From assembly GCA_963783095.1 (NCBI GenBank), contig CAWAMR010000012.1:124001-188000 (forward strand): 64,000 bases of DNA. The letters run 5' to 3'. This document shows positions 51,487-60,009 of the stretch, piece by piece. The position numbers and the translations under genes are program-made. The notes beneath the pieces are model-generated. The model made no database searches. It saw only the letters and a list, made by a program, of their open reading frames with translations, and was not told where the DNA came from. The first letter of the stretch is position 1. Every line of letters starts with the position of its first letter. Origin of the DNA: CAWAMR01 sp963783095 (lineage in GTDB: Bacteria > Planctomycetota > Planctomycetia > Gemmatales > Gemmataceae).

Positions 51487-51894
51487 CAAGTTACAAATTG
51501 CTACAAGAATCACATGTACATCAATGATTGCAAGTGCGAACGAACTCCCAAGGGGCGTGCTTCCAAGAACTAAGAGCCAATCAAACGCTTATCGATTTGA
51601 TGGATTGCCGAGGTTTTTGCTGATGAGGGCCCGAAACGGGCGCAGACGCTACAAATTGCTGCACATTTTCGATTGCGGATCAACGCTTGAATAACCAAAC
51701 AATCGAGGCACTGAACGGCGTGCTACAAGTTGCTACAAAAATCGGTTTGTATATTGGATAACCAAACAAACGAACCGGTGGTCGCCATGCTTCCAAGAAA
51801 CTTCGCCTCAATCCAACGATTATTGATTTGATATTCTGGCGAAGTTACTTTCAGATAAGGGCCCGAGCATCGGGCGCAGCCGCTACAAATTGCT
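51487..51894. repeat. Two diverged ~170-bp repeat units with a conserved small hairpin
   Basis: The gene-free stretch 51327-51895 contains two similar units, 51487-51660 and 51722-51894. Each begins with ACAAGTT/ACAAATTGCTACAA, has TGCTTCCAAGAA in the middle and TTGATTTGAT/ATCGATTTGAT later, and ends GGGCCCGA..CGGGCGCAG.CGCTACAAATTGCT. The hairpin is GCCCG-AAA-CGGGC in unit 1 and GCCCGA-GCA-TCGGGC in unit 2, so pairing is kept while the bases differ. ATAACCAAACAA occurs in the linker and again in unit 2. IS copy 1 begins directly after unit 2. Confidence 0.65.
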
Positions 51895-51895
51895 A

Positions 51896-52923
51896 GGTAG
51901 TGTTGACATTCCAGCCGTGAAACTGGAGAGGCTGGGTTTAGGTTAACAGCGTCACGAGCGCGGTGAAAGCCACGAATCCCAGAAAATTTCGTGCCGTTTT
52001 CTCGTAGCGCGTTGCCACTCGGCGGGACTGTTTCATGATATTGATCATCCGCTCCACGATGTTGCGTTGCTTATAGGTCTCTGTGTCGTATTCGCGTGGT
52101 TCGACGCGATTGCTGCGCGGCGGAATGACTGCTTCCGCGCCCTTCGCTTCGATCGTCGCCACGAACTCGTCGCTGTCATAGCCCTTGTCGGCGAGAACTT
52201 TCTGTGGATCGCTGCCTTCCAGCAGAGCCGGTCCTTGTTTGACATCATGATTTTGGCCCGGCGTCAGAAGAATCTTCACAGGCTCGCCGACACCATTGCA
52301 CGAAACGTGAATCTTCGTGCTGAATCCGCCGCGCGAGCGTCCCAGGCACTCGGCCTCGGCGTTGCTGCCCTTGGCACCTGCGGAATGCTGATGGGCACGA
52401 ATTACCGTGGAATCCACCATCAAAACTTCGACGTCGGGATCTTTCAACAGATCCATGATTTTGGGGAACACGCCATTCTTGCACCAGCGATTGAATCTCT
52501 GAAACATGCTGTTCCACGGGCCGAACCGTTCCGGCAAATCACGCCAAGGAGCGCCGGTCTTGGCGATCCAAAAGATGGCGTTGATGAACAGGCGATTATC
52601 CTTAGCGGTCGCACCGGGATCGCCTTCCTTGCCCGGCAAGTGGTCCTTGATAATGTTCCATTGCTCATCACTGATTTCGTGTCGTCGCAGCATGGGTATC
52701 AAGCCTCGCGTGTTCGGTTCCATGATTGAAGGCAACCGTCATGGCTGCCAACCAATCGTAGGAATCCGGCGAGGCGAAATAGCTTTACCTATGCCGAAAC
52801 TGCGTGGAATATTTTTCGTACAATGGGAAGCCCTTAACGATCAAGGAAGCGGCGAAATCTCGCGGCCGACGAAGCCTCCTTTCGCAGGTTCCGTAAATTG
52901 CCTGAGCGAATGTCAACACTGCC
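51896..52923 (-). mobile_element. IS5-family insertion sequence, copy 1 (1028 bp)
   Basis: The element has terminal inverted repeats GGTAGTGTTGACATTC (left) and GGCAGTGTTGACATTC (right, complement), with one mismatch. Both ends are bordered by TA, consistent with the 2-bp target duplication of the IS427 group of IS5. It contains a single transposase gene on the minus strand and about 200 bp of non-coding sequence at the right end. It differs from copy 2 by one silent base that I could see (G at 52007 versus A at 55530), so both transposed recently. Confidence 0.92.
51938..52723 (-). CDS. IS5-family DDE transposase, copy 1
   Basis: About 261 aa. The N-terminal DUF4096-type region is RHEISDEQWNIIKDHLPGK, FINAIFWIAKTGAPWRDLPERFG and WNSMFQRFNRWCKNGVF. 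The DDE core has VLMVDSTVIRAHQHSAGAKG (first D), ECLGRSRGGFSTKIHVSC, LLTPGQNHDVKQGPALL, VLADKGYDSDEFV (second D) and YKQRNIVERMINIMKQSRRVATRYEKTARNFLGFV (the Y-R-N-x-V-E-R glutamate). All three catalytic residues are present in one uninterrupted frame, so the enzyme could be active. The ATG at 52723 is chosen; a TTG at 52735 and an ATG at 52693 are alternatives. Confidence 0.93.
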   Translation of the reverse strand: MEPNTRGLIPMLRRHEISDEQWNIIKDHLPGKEGDPGATAKDNRLFINAIFWIAKTGAPWRDLPERFGPWNSMFQRFNRWCKNGVFPKIMDLLKDPDVEVLMVDSTVIRAHQHSAGAKGSNAEAECLGRSRGGFSTKIHVSCNGVGEPVKILLTPGQNHDVKQGPALLEGSDPQKVLADKGYDSDEFVATIEAKGAEAVIPPRSNRVEPREYDTETYKQRNIVERMINIMKQSRRVATRYEKTARNFLGFVAFTALVTLLT

Positions 52924-52958
52924 TAGAGCCTGTTGCAAAATTAGCGTCTGCAAATCGC

Positions 52959-53040
52959 GTAGGGCGGGTCGAGGCTTTGCGAGGCCCGCCAAAAGCAAGT
53001 CGCTTCATGGCGGGCCTCGCAAAGCCTCGACCCGCCCTAC
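52959..53040. repeat. 33-bp inverted repeat downstream of the glycosyltransferase gene
   Basis: GTAGGGCGGGTCGAGG...CCCGCCA (52959-52991) pairs fully with 53008-53040 around a 16-nt loop. The GTAGGGCGGGT word is a common dispersed bacterial intergenic repeat. It lies between IS copy 1 and the glycosyltransferase stop. Confidence 0.85.
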
Positions 53041-53054
53041 GGCCCTTCATCCTT

Positions 53055-53907
53055 TTAATCCTTCAACCAATAGCGAATGATGCAATAGAGCGCATTGAAG
53101 GCATCCTTCAGACCGATCTTCTTGCCTTCTTCGTAAGTTCGCCCGGAATAGCTGATCGGAATCTCGTAGATCCGCCACGCCGGGTTTCTTTCTTGGCGAT
53201 CTTGGCCGTGATCTCCGGCTCGAAGCCGAAGCGATTCGACTTGAGTTTCATGCCCTGCGAGCACCTCCCGGCGGAAGACCTTGTAGCAGGTCTCCATGTC
53301 GGTCAGGTTCAGATTGGTGAAGATGTTCGATAGCGTGGTAAGCACCTTGTTGGCAGATGTAATGCCAGTAATACAGCACGCGATGGTTGTCGCCGATGAA
53401 GCGAGAGCCGAAGACCACGTCGGCCCGGTTTTCGAGGATCGGCTGAATCAGCGGGGATATTCAGCCGGGTCGTATTCGAGGTCGGCATCCTGCACGATGA
53501 CGACATCGCCGGCTGGCATGCTGAAACCCGGTGCGCAGAGCCGCCCCTTTGCCCTGGTTTTTGTCGTGATAGACGACCTTGATATTCGGAACCTTCTCCA
53601 TCTCTTCTTTCAGGATGTCGCGGGTGCCGTCGGTGCTGCAGTCGTCGACGAGGATGATTTCCTTGGGAATCGGCACTTCCTGAACTCGGCGGACGATCTC
53701 GCGAATCCACTGCTGTTCGTTGTAGACCGGAATGACGACCGACAGCTTGAACCCGGCCGGGATCGGATAGATGCCCAGCTGGCGGCAAGCGCCTTCGCCG
53801 AGGATCGTCCGCAGGACTTCAATCCTCTGCTCGGGATCGGCCATCAGGCGATCGAGCAATTGTTTGGCTTCATCCGGCAAGGCCGTGGTGGAACCTTCAA
53901 GGGACAT
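53055..53907 (-). CDS. Family 2 glycosyltransferase (DPM1/GtrB-like), frameshifted
   Basis: About 284 codons. An N-terminal extension (LPDEAKQLLDRLMADPEQRIEVL) precedes the GT-A domain: FKLSVVIPVYNEQQWIREIVRRV, KEIILVDDCSTDGTRDIL (DD), KNQGKGAALRTGF, VVIVQDADLEYDPAEYP (DxD, after a frame change near 53520), RADVVFGSRFIG and, in a further frame, NIFTNLNLTDMETCYKVFRREV. The end reads YEIPISYSGRTYEEGKKIGLKDAFNALYCIIRYWLKD. This is the polyprenyl-phosphate sugar synthase type that charges a lipid carrier with a hexose. Other frame changes lie near 53465, 53345 and 53190. The ATG at 53907 behind GGGGAAG is preferred to 53934. It is divergent from the DegT gene, and both lie between two IS copies. 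Confidence 0.85.
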
Positions 53908-54197
53908 GGCTTCCCCGCAAGTTAGTTCGAGCATGATCCAATCCCGTTGGACAGCGGAATTATGGGGAATCATGGAAAGATGGGCAAGGCAACTTTCTTG
54001 TGTTCTTGCCATGTTATCGTCATAGAAGGCCGTGCGGGATTAAGCTGTATTGACAGTGTTGTGCATGCAAAATACGATCCTCCGGGCAAAGGCCAGAACT
54101 TTGGGCATTCGGTATTCAGACGCCGGCAGCGAAATTATGTTCTTGCGGTTTCTGTTCTCTGTCTTCTGGCGTGCTTTTTCGGAAGGGAGTCTGGGGA

Positions 54198-55356
54198 ATG
54201 AGTGCTGCTTCGGTAAACGCAGTTCCACTGTGTGACTTGAACATCCAATATCGCGAAATTCAGGACGAGGTTGAAGCCGCCGTCACACGGGTTCTCCGCA
54301 GCGGGCAGGTGATTCTTGGCGAGGAAGTTGCCAGGCTGGAAAACGAACTTGCGGAATATTGCAACTCTCGTTATGCGCTGGGGTGCGGCTCCGGCACCGA
54401 TGCGCTGCTCCTGGCTCTTCACGGACTCGAAATCGGGCCTGGAGACGAAGTCATTCTCCCGGCGTTTACCTTCTTCGCCACGGTAGGAAGCGTCCATCGT
54501 TGTGGTGCAACTCCTGTTTTCGTGGACATCGACCCGATCACGTATAACCTCGATCCGGTCGAGGTCGAGCGCAAGATCACCGATCGCACCAAGGCCATCA
54601 TGCCGGTCCATCTCTACGGACAATGTGCCGACATGGAGTCTCTGCTGGCGCATTGCCTCGCAATACGGCCTGCACATTATCGAAGACGCTGCGCAGGCGA
54701 TCGGTGCAGAATATGACGGCAAGCGAACCGGCACTCTTGGGGCAATTGGCTGCTTCAGCTTCTACCCCAGCAAGAACCTCGGCACCTATGGCGATGCCGG
54801 GCTGGTAACGACCAATGACCCGGACTGGTCAGTGCGCATGAAGGCGCTGCGCGTACACGGCATGGAGCCGAAGTATTACCACAAATACATCGGCTGGAAC
54901 GCTCGTATCGACGCCATTCATGCGGCGATTCTGCGGGTGAAACTCCCACACCTCGACCGTTGGACGGCAAACCGGCAGGCCGCGGCACTGCGCTACGATC
55001 GCCTGATCGAAGCCGGTCATCTCAAAGGCTTCATTCAGCGACCAACGATTGCACCCCATTGCAAGCACGTATTCAATCAATACGTGGTTCGCGTCCCAAC
55101 GGCAGATCGGGATCCGCTCATCAGCCATTTGCGACAGAATGGTGTAGCCTGCGATATTTACTATCCGCTGCCCTTGCATCTTCAGGAATGCCTGCGCCAT
55201 CTGGGTCATCGAGAAGGCGACTTTCCCGTGAGCGAATTGGCCGCTCGATCGGTGCTGGCGTTACCGATGTTCCCGGAATTGACCGCGTCGCAGCAAGAGC
55301 GAGTCATTGAAGTTTGCGCCAGATATGTGCCCCGGCAGATGAGAGCTGCGGCGTAA
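54198..55356 (+). CDS. DegT/DnrJ/EryC1/StrS sugar aminotransferase, one frameshift
   Basis: About 386 codons. A PLP-dependent aminotransferase that makes amino-sugar nucleotides for surface polysaccharides. Motifs: VPLCDLNIQYREIQDEVEAAV, SGQVILGEEVARLENELAEY, GCGSGTDALLLALHGLEIGPGDEVILPAFTFFATVG, PVFVDIDPITYNLDP, KAIMPVHLYGQCADM. After a frame change near 54655: YGLHIIEDAAQAIGAEYDGKRTGTLGAIGCFSFYPSKNLGTYGDAG (the PLP lysine in SFYPSKNLG), VRVHGMEPKYYHKYIGWNARIDAIHAAIL, YQYVVR-like FNQYVVRVP, and YYPLPLHLQECLRHLGHREGDFPVSE. The ATG at 54198 is preceded by GGGAGTCTGGGGA. With the glycosyltransferase it suggests a small glycan-synthesis cassette. Confidence 0.92.
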
Positions 55357-55418
55357 ATAAGGGTTCGGTCATTAAGGAAATTCCTGTGAAGTGGAGACCA
55401 TTGTTTCGTACATGCTTA

Positions 55419-56446
55419 GGTAGTGTTGACATTCCAGCCGTGAAACTGGAGAGGCTGGGTTTAGGTTAACAGCGTCACGAGCGCGGTGAAAGCCACGAAT
55501 CCCAGAAAATTTCGTGCCGTTTTCTCGTAACGCGTTGCCACTCGGCGGGACTGTTTCATGATATTGATCATCCGCTCCACGATGTTGCGTTGCTTATAGG
55601 TCTCTGTGTCGTATTCGCGTGGTTCGACGCGATTGCTGCGCGGCGGAATGACTGCTTCCGCGCCCTTCGCTTCGATCGTCGCCACGAACTCGTCGCTGTC
55701 ATAGCCCTTGTCGGCGAGAACTTTCTGTGGATCGCTGCCTTCCAGCAGAGCCGGTCCTTGTTTGACATCATGATTTTGGCCCGGCGTCAGAAGAATCTTC
55801 ACAGGCTCGCCGACACCATTGCACGAAACGTGAATCTTCGTGCTGAATCCGCCGCGCGAGCGTCCCAGGCACTCGGCCTCGGCGTTGCTGCCCTTGGCAC
55901 CTGCGGAATGCTGATGGGCACGAATTACCGTGGAATCCACCATCAAAACTTCGACGTCGGGATCTTTCAACAGATCCATGATTTTGGGGAACACGCCATT
56001 CTTGCACCAGCGATTGAATCTCTGAAACATGCTGTTCCACGGGCCGAACCGTTCCGGCAAATCACGCCAAGGAGCGCCGGTCTTGGCGATCCAAAAGATG
56101 GCGTTGATGAACAGGCGATTATCCTTAGCGGTCGCACCGGGATCGCCTTCCTTGCCCGGCAAGTGGTCCTTGATAATGTTCCATTGCTCATCACTGATTT
56201 CGTGTCGTCGCAGCATGGGTATCAAGCCTCGCGTGTTCGGTTCCATGATTGAAGGCAACCGTCATGGCTGCCAACCAATCGTAGGAATCCGGCGAGGCGA
56301 AATAGCTTTACCTATGCCGAAACTGCGTGGAATATTTTTCGTACAATGGGAAGCCCTTAACGATCAAGGAAGCGGCGAAATCTCGCGGCCGACGAAGCCT
56401 CCTTTCGCAGGTTCCGTAAATTGCCTGAGCGAATGTCAACACTGCC
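55419..56446 (-). mobile_element. IS5-family insertion sequence, copy 2 (1028 bp)
   Basis: Same length, orientation and terminal repeats as copy 1, also bordered by TA at both ends (CTTA-GGTAG on the left, TGCC-TAAAT on the right). The four-base flanks (TTAG and CTAA) are not identical, which fits a 2-bp rather than a 4-bp duplication. The segment between the copies (52924-55418) is 2.5 kb. The right end stops 23 bp before the ATG of the zinc-ribbon gene, so it may have displaced or supplied that gene's promoter. Confidence 0.92.
55461..56246 (-). CDS. IS5-family DDE transposase, copy 2
   Basis: The encoded protein is identical to that of copy 1 (about 261 aa, all of D, D and E present in VLMVDSTVI, VLADKGYDSDEF and NIVERMINIMK). 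The single base difference, at 55530, is silent (CGC to CGT before the tyrosine of ATRYEKTARN). The identity means the two insertions are recent or are kept alike by gene conversion. Confidence 0.93.
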   Translation of the reverse strand: MEPNTRGLIPMLRRHEISDEQWNIIKDHLPGKEGDPGATAKDNRLFINAIFWIAKTGAPWRDLPERFGPWNSMFQRFNRWCKNGVFPKIMDLLKDPDVEVLMVDSTVIRAHQHSAGAKGSNAEAECLGRSRGGFSTKIHVSCNGVGEPVKILLTPGQNHDVKQGPALLEGSDPQKVLADKGYDSDEFVATIEAKGAEAVIPPRSNRVEPREYDTETYKQRNIVERMINIMKQSRRVATRYEKTARNFLGFVAFTALVTLLT

Positions 56447-56469
56447 TAAATCCTTGATAAGGGCTTTCA

Positions 56470-56703
56470 ATGTCTCAGCGCATCGCCGAGGAAGATGACT
56501 GGGACGACGAAAACCGCGACGATGACGAACCGACCGTCGACTGTCCCTATTGTCAGAAACCGATTCCCGAAGATACACCTCATTGCCCATATTGCGGCAA
56601 TTACATTTCCGATGAAGATGCGCCTTCACAAAAGAAACCATTATGGATCATCGTGGCAGCCATCCTTTGTCTGATGGTGGTTGCCATGTGGTTGTTTCTT
56701 TAA
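56470..56703 (+). CDS. Zinc-ribbon plus single-TM small protein
   Basis: 77 aa. An acidic start (EEDDWDDENRDDDEPTVD) is followed by CPYCQKPIPEDTPHCPYCGNYI, a CxxC...CxxC zinc ribbon, and a C-terminal helix PLWIIVAAILCLMVVAMWLFL. This C-tail-anchored layout with a cytoplasmic zinc ribbon is common in planctomycetes. Function is unknown. AAGGG lies 7 bases before the ATG. The IS right end is immediately upstream, so transcription may depend on it. Confidence 0.8.
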   Translation: MSQRIAEEDDWDDENRDDDEPTVDCPYCQKPIPEDTPHCPYCGNYISDEDAPSQKKPLWIIVAAILCLMVVAMWLFL

Positions 56704-56908
56704 GCCAGCGGAGAAATTCGTCAATTAGACTATTGTCCGATTTACACGCACCTTGTATGCCTTGATCGATTCGGTAAAATGAGGTTAGTCTGGATCCACT
56801 GATAAAATCCTGTGGGCACAAAACACCGAAGTGCTGTATCCGTTCTGAACCTGGGATGGCTTGAGTTCGATCTAAAGGATAGAAAAAGAGAACAAAGGGA
56901 GAAATGCG

Positions 56909-57178
56909 ATGGACGCAGATAATAAAGTGAACTGTCACGAAACCTGCGCCGAAATGCTCGCAGCGGCACTGTGTCCGCAACCATCCCAAGGGAAGGAGAA
57001 ACCAGTCTTGGAGAAAGAAAACGAGGGTCGTTCCGTTGCCTTGAGGAATGACCAAATCACAGAAAATGAGTTGCTCCTCCTCTCTCAAAAAGCGAAGGAA
57101 ATGATCGAATGCGGCACAACTCCTCCTGCCCCAAAGACCCGAGTGAAAGAAAGTAAACGAGTAAAGATCAAGAAGTGA
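56909..57178 (+). CDS. Small hydrophilic protein, unknown
   Basis: 89 aa from an ATG with GGGAG at a spacing of 7. The N-terminus (NKVNCHETCAEMLAAALCP) holds three cysteines; the rest is charged (KEKPVLEKENEGRSVALRN, ELLLLSQKAKEMIE) and ends in a basic run KESKRVKIKK. No family recognised. A strong hairpin terminator follows 48 bp downstream, which supports a real transcription unit. Confidence 0.5.
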   Translation: MDADNKVNCHETCAEMLAAALCPQPSQGKEKPVLEKENEGRSVALRNDQITENELLLLSQKAKEMIECGTTPPAPKTRVKESKRVKIKK

Positions 57179-57226
57179 GCGCCCGTCGCTGGGTACCTTG
57201 CTCTGATTCAGATTTTTAGGACAACC

Positions 57227-57256
57227 AAGACCCCCCTAATTCTTTAGAGGGGTCTT
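57227..57256. terminator. Hairpin terminator between convergent genes
   Basis: AAGACCCC and GGGGTCTT form an 8-bp stem, extendable by internal pairs, with a T-rich tract (CTTCTTCGTT) to the right and A-rich sequence to the left. It lies between the 89-aa gene and the end of the leftward Lgt-like gene and can act in both directions. Confidence 0.75.
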
Positions 57257-57282
57257 CTTCGTTGGTGCCGATATAAGCGGCG

Positions 57283-57975
57283 TCAACGATGCTCTGCATC
57301 ATACCACCATTGCACCGAGAGCGCAACAACCATCACGACGGCAACCCACTGGAAATAGGTCAAGCCAACCGCGTAAACGGGTTCCGGTCGGATGAACTCG
57401 GTGAGGAATCGGTAGATGCCGTAGCAGATGAGATAGAGTTTTAGGCGCTGATTCCGCAACCAACCGTGCCTAATCATTTGAATGAGCAGCAAAGCCATCG
57501 AAAGATGGAAAAGGCTCTCATAGATTTGCGTGGGATGTCGACGGATGCCATCGCCAAAGTCGACGCCCCAGGGGAGATCGGTCGGCGTGCCGTGGCAGCA
57601 GCCATTGAAGAGACAGCCCCAACGGCCGACCGCCAGTGCCAACGCCAGCGGCAGCGCAAAGGCATCGCCCGTTTTGACGCGGACGCCGAGAAAAAGTTTT
57701 GCAAGTTCCACGCCGATGTACGCGCCGATCAGCCCGGTCGTTACCGTCTTGCCGTCCATGAGCCAGGCGCTGCCGAACCAATCTGCGCCGCGCACGAAAA
57801 CAAACGGCAGTTTCGCGCCCAGCACTCCGCCGATAAATGCCGCCAGTCCCATGGCCAGGCGGATTCGCCGGGGTAAAGTCCAAAATCCATTCGGCGTCGG
57901 GAAGCAACGTCGTATCAGCAGAAAGATGCCCAGTGCGCCAGAGCATGAACGCTGCGTAGGCGACGCGCTGGCTCA
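57283..57975 (-). CDS. Lgt-like (prolipoprotein diacylglyceryl transferase family) membrane protein, one frameshift
   Basis: About 230 codons. Starts MSQRVAYAAFML; near 57940 the frame changes, and ALGIFLLIRRCFPTPNGF completes the first helix. Then come MGLAAFIGGVLGAKLPFVF, VTTGLIGAYIGVELAKLFLG, LALALAVGRWGCLFNGCCHGTPTDLPWGVDF (the GRxG signature), RRHPTQIYESLFHLSMALLLIQM, and YGIYRFLTEFIRPEPVY (the conserved RxxxEFxR). Canonical Lgt has HGGLIG and GRxGNFxNxE; here the first His is replaced (VTTGLIG) and the glutamate region is NGCCHG, so it belongs to a divergent branch and may use another acceptor. Its ATG overlaps the TGA of the radical SAM gene (ATGA), so they are co-translated. Confidence 0.8.
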
Positions 57976-59425
57976 TGTTTGACTCGCCAGTTGCAATGAT
58001 GTTCGAGCATTCGCAGGGGCCTTGCTCCTGTTTGTCAACGGCGGCAAAGGTACGTGACCATCGCGATAGAGCGTGTTGTAAGCGCAGAACGGCACGACGT
58101 GGCCGCTCGGCAAGACATGGGCCAGGCAGCACTTCATCACCTGCCGGGTGTCGAAAGTATGGGCGTCGAGGAACGAGGTCAGCGTGATGCGGAAGACCTC
58201 CGTCGCCGTTCAACTTTTCGGCCAGCGCTTGTTCCACGAACTCGCTGTCCGCTGAGCTCGGCGATCCGCAACCGCCGGGCCCGCAGCCGCAGCCGCCCGC
58301 TGCTTCCAGGGCACGGGCCACGATTTGCCGGGCCCGGGCCGGCGTGTAGACGATGCTGTTGGCGATCAGGTCCATGTGTTTGCGACGTCGATGAGCCGGG
58401 TGATCGGCACCGGCTTTTCGCCGCCGCGGTAGAGGTAGGCCATCATGTGGCAGTTCGGATGGCGCACGGCAGCGGGTAGAAATCGTCCTCGCCAAGCAGG
58501 CCACTCGGTCTGCGCCACCAGTGCCTTGACGAGGTCGGGCATGGTGGCCCGGCGTTCCAGATCGTCCGGATCAATGTGCCGGCCGCAGTAGGTGGCGAGT
58601 TGAAAGCTGACGCCGCGCACAGCGGGTCGCTCCAGGCCGAAACGCAGCACCGCGCCGACCTCGTGCAGGTTGGTGTTGCCGTCCACCGTGCAGACCAGCG
58701 TGCAGCGGATGTCGTTGCTGCGCAGCATCTTCCAGGGCCGCCAGCTTGGTATCCAGCAGTTCCTCGCCGCGAAGGCGCGGTATGTGTTCGCGGGTCGAAG
58801 CCATCGAACTGGAGGTAGATTTCCAGCCGGTCGCGCATCGGCGGCCAGGGCTCGCGACCAGTGCGGGGTCGCGGGCCAGGCGGATGCCGTTGGTGTTGAT
58901 CATCACGGCCTGGATCGGCTGCTCGTAGGCGTAGCGGACCATGCGAACGATATCGGGATGGAGCGTCGGCTCGCCGCCGGAGATCTGCAGCACGTCGGCA
59001 ACGCCTTCAAGTTCGACGAGCCGATCGACCATATGCGGTGTACGTGGCGAAGTCGATGTGCTTGCCGCCCGGACCCGACTCGGCAAAGCACATGCGGACA
59101 CTTCAGATTGCAGCCGGTGGTGACCTCGATCAGGGCGATGCAGGTGTGCTGCTCGTGTTCGGTGCACAGGCCGCAATCGTAAGGACAACCTCGATCCGGC
59201 TCAACGCCGAAGCGGCGCGGCAGGCGGGCGGGCTGATCGAACTCGTGGCGATCGAAGTAGGCGACATCCGAAGCAGACGAAGTCCTCGAACGTGCCGTGC
59301 TCCGGGCAGCGCTTGCGGAAATAGACGCGCCGATCGCGGACGATGATCTTGGCATCGACCAGCCGGCGGCAATGCGGACAAAGGCTTTTGGTCGTGCCCA
59401 GAAAGGTGTAGTCGCGCAGTTGCAC
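57972..59425 (-). CDS. Radical SAM protein of the tetraether lipid synthase (Tes/MJ0619-like) type, frameshifted
   Basis: About 484 codons. The N-terminal metal-binding part has TKSLCPHCRRLVDAKI and KRCPEHGTFEDFVCSDVAYF, then RGCPYDCGLCTEHEQHTC and the radical SAM motif VTTGCNLKCPMCFAESGP (CxxxCxxC), LQISGGEPTLHPDIVRMVRYA, VMINTNGIRLARDP, CTLVCTVDGNTNLHEVGAVLRFGLE and GVSFQLATYCGR. The end is FRITLTSFLDAHTFDTRQVMKCCLAHV...VVPFCAYNTLYRDGHV. This order and the C-terminal CC/FC..N pattern match Tes, the archaeal enzyme that joins lipid tails, and its uncharacterised bacterial relatives. Many frame changes occur in this GC-rich gene. The start is a GTG at 59425. It forms an operon with the Lgt-like gene and two tiny upstream genes. 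Confidence 0.8.
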
Positions 59426-59449
59426 GGGTGAGATCCTCTCATGGTGGGG

Positions 59450-59599
59450 TCATGGCGACTTGGGAACGAAGGGTTCCATGCACGCACATGCAGTCAAAAA
59501 CGACACGATGGCGATGCTGATAGCAAACACAAGCAATCCGGTGAAGAAACCAGCCCCGACGAGGCGGAAGATGCGACGAGACCATCTCGGATCAGACAT
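59450..59599 (-). CDS. Micro membrane protein (49 aa) with Cys-x-Cys after the helix
   Basis: Starts MSDPRWSRRIFRLVGAGF; one helix (GFFTGLLVFAISIAIVSFL) is followed by TACACMEPFVPKSP. AAGGAGG lies seven bases upstream of the ATG at 59599, an excellent ribosome site, so this is a real gene despite its size. It ends 24 bp before the radical SAM gene. The cysteines after the helix could bind metal or be modified. No family recognised. Confidence 0.7.
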   Translation of the reverse strand: MSDPRWSRRIFRLVGAGFFTGLLVFAISIAIVSFLTACACMEPFVPKSP

Positions 59600-59655
59600 C
59601 GCGACAGCCTCCTTGCTATCATCGATATTGAAGTTAGCTGAATACCTCGGCACGT

Positions 59656-59802
59656 CTACATGGTGCATCCGGTCACTGCACAGGCAATGTAGATCAGCAG
59701 GTATAGAGCGAACGGACTCAAGACGATCAACCCAATGATGAACAGAGCCAATCCGAGACCGTAGCGTTTGGGATTTTCGTTTCCGACATTCGTCTTGGGC
59801 AT
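59656..59802 (-). CDS. Micro membrane protein (48 aa) with C-terminal cysteines
   Basis: Reads MPKTNVGNENPKRYGLGLA, one helix (LFIIGLIVLSPFALYLLIYIA) and the end CAVTGCTM with two cysteines. AAGGG lies six to seven bases before the ATG at 59802. The stop at 59656 is 56 bp from the next tiny gene. The two share a layout (short polar start, one helix, cysteine-bearing end) but no clear sequence identity. It is probably the first gene of the Tes-like/Lgt-like operon. Confidence 0.65.
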   Translation of the reverse strand: MPKTNVGNENPKRYGLGLALFIIGLIVLSPFALYLLIYIACAVTGCTM

Positions 59803-60009
59803 GGGATCCCTTCTTTATGTATGAGAAAGAGTCTCCCAGAATTGAATCGTGCATGCAAGAGTAGTCAGAACAGACAAGCGAGGACGCTTATCCTACGGGA
59901 CCACCACACCGCACAATAAATATATAATTATCCAGACCTGATCGGCTCGATGTCGGCAGCCTTCTCATCGGCTGAAGCTGACCGGGGCCAACTTGCAGAA
60001 AGGCACACG

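Noticed and set aside
52067..52729. Long + strand frames opposite the transposases (also 55590-56252)
   Set aside because: They are exact antisense shadows of the IS5 transposase gene and repeat identically in both copies for that reason.
55415..56450. Four-base YTAR target duplication around IS copy 2
   Set aside because: The left flank TTAG and right flank CTAA differ; only the central TA is duplicated, as at copy 1 when TA is taken as the duplication.
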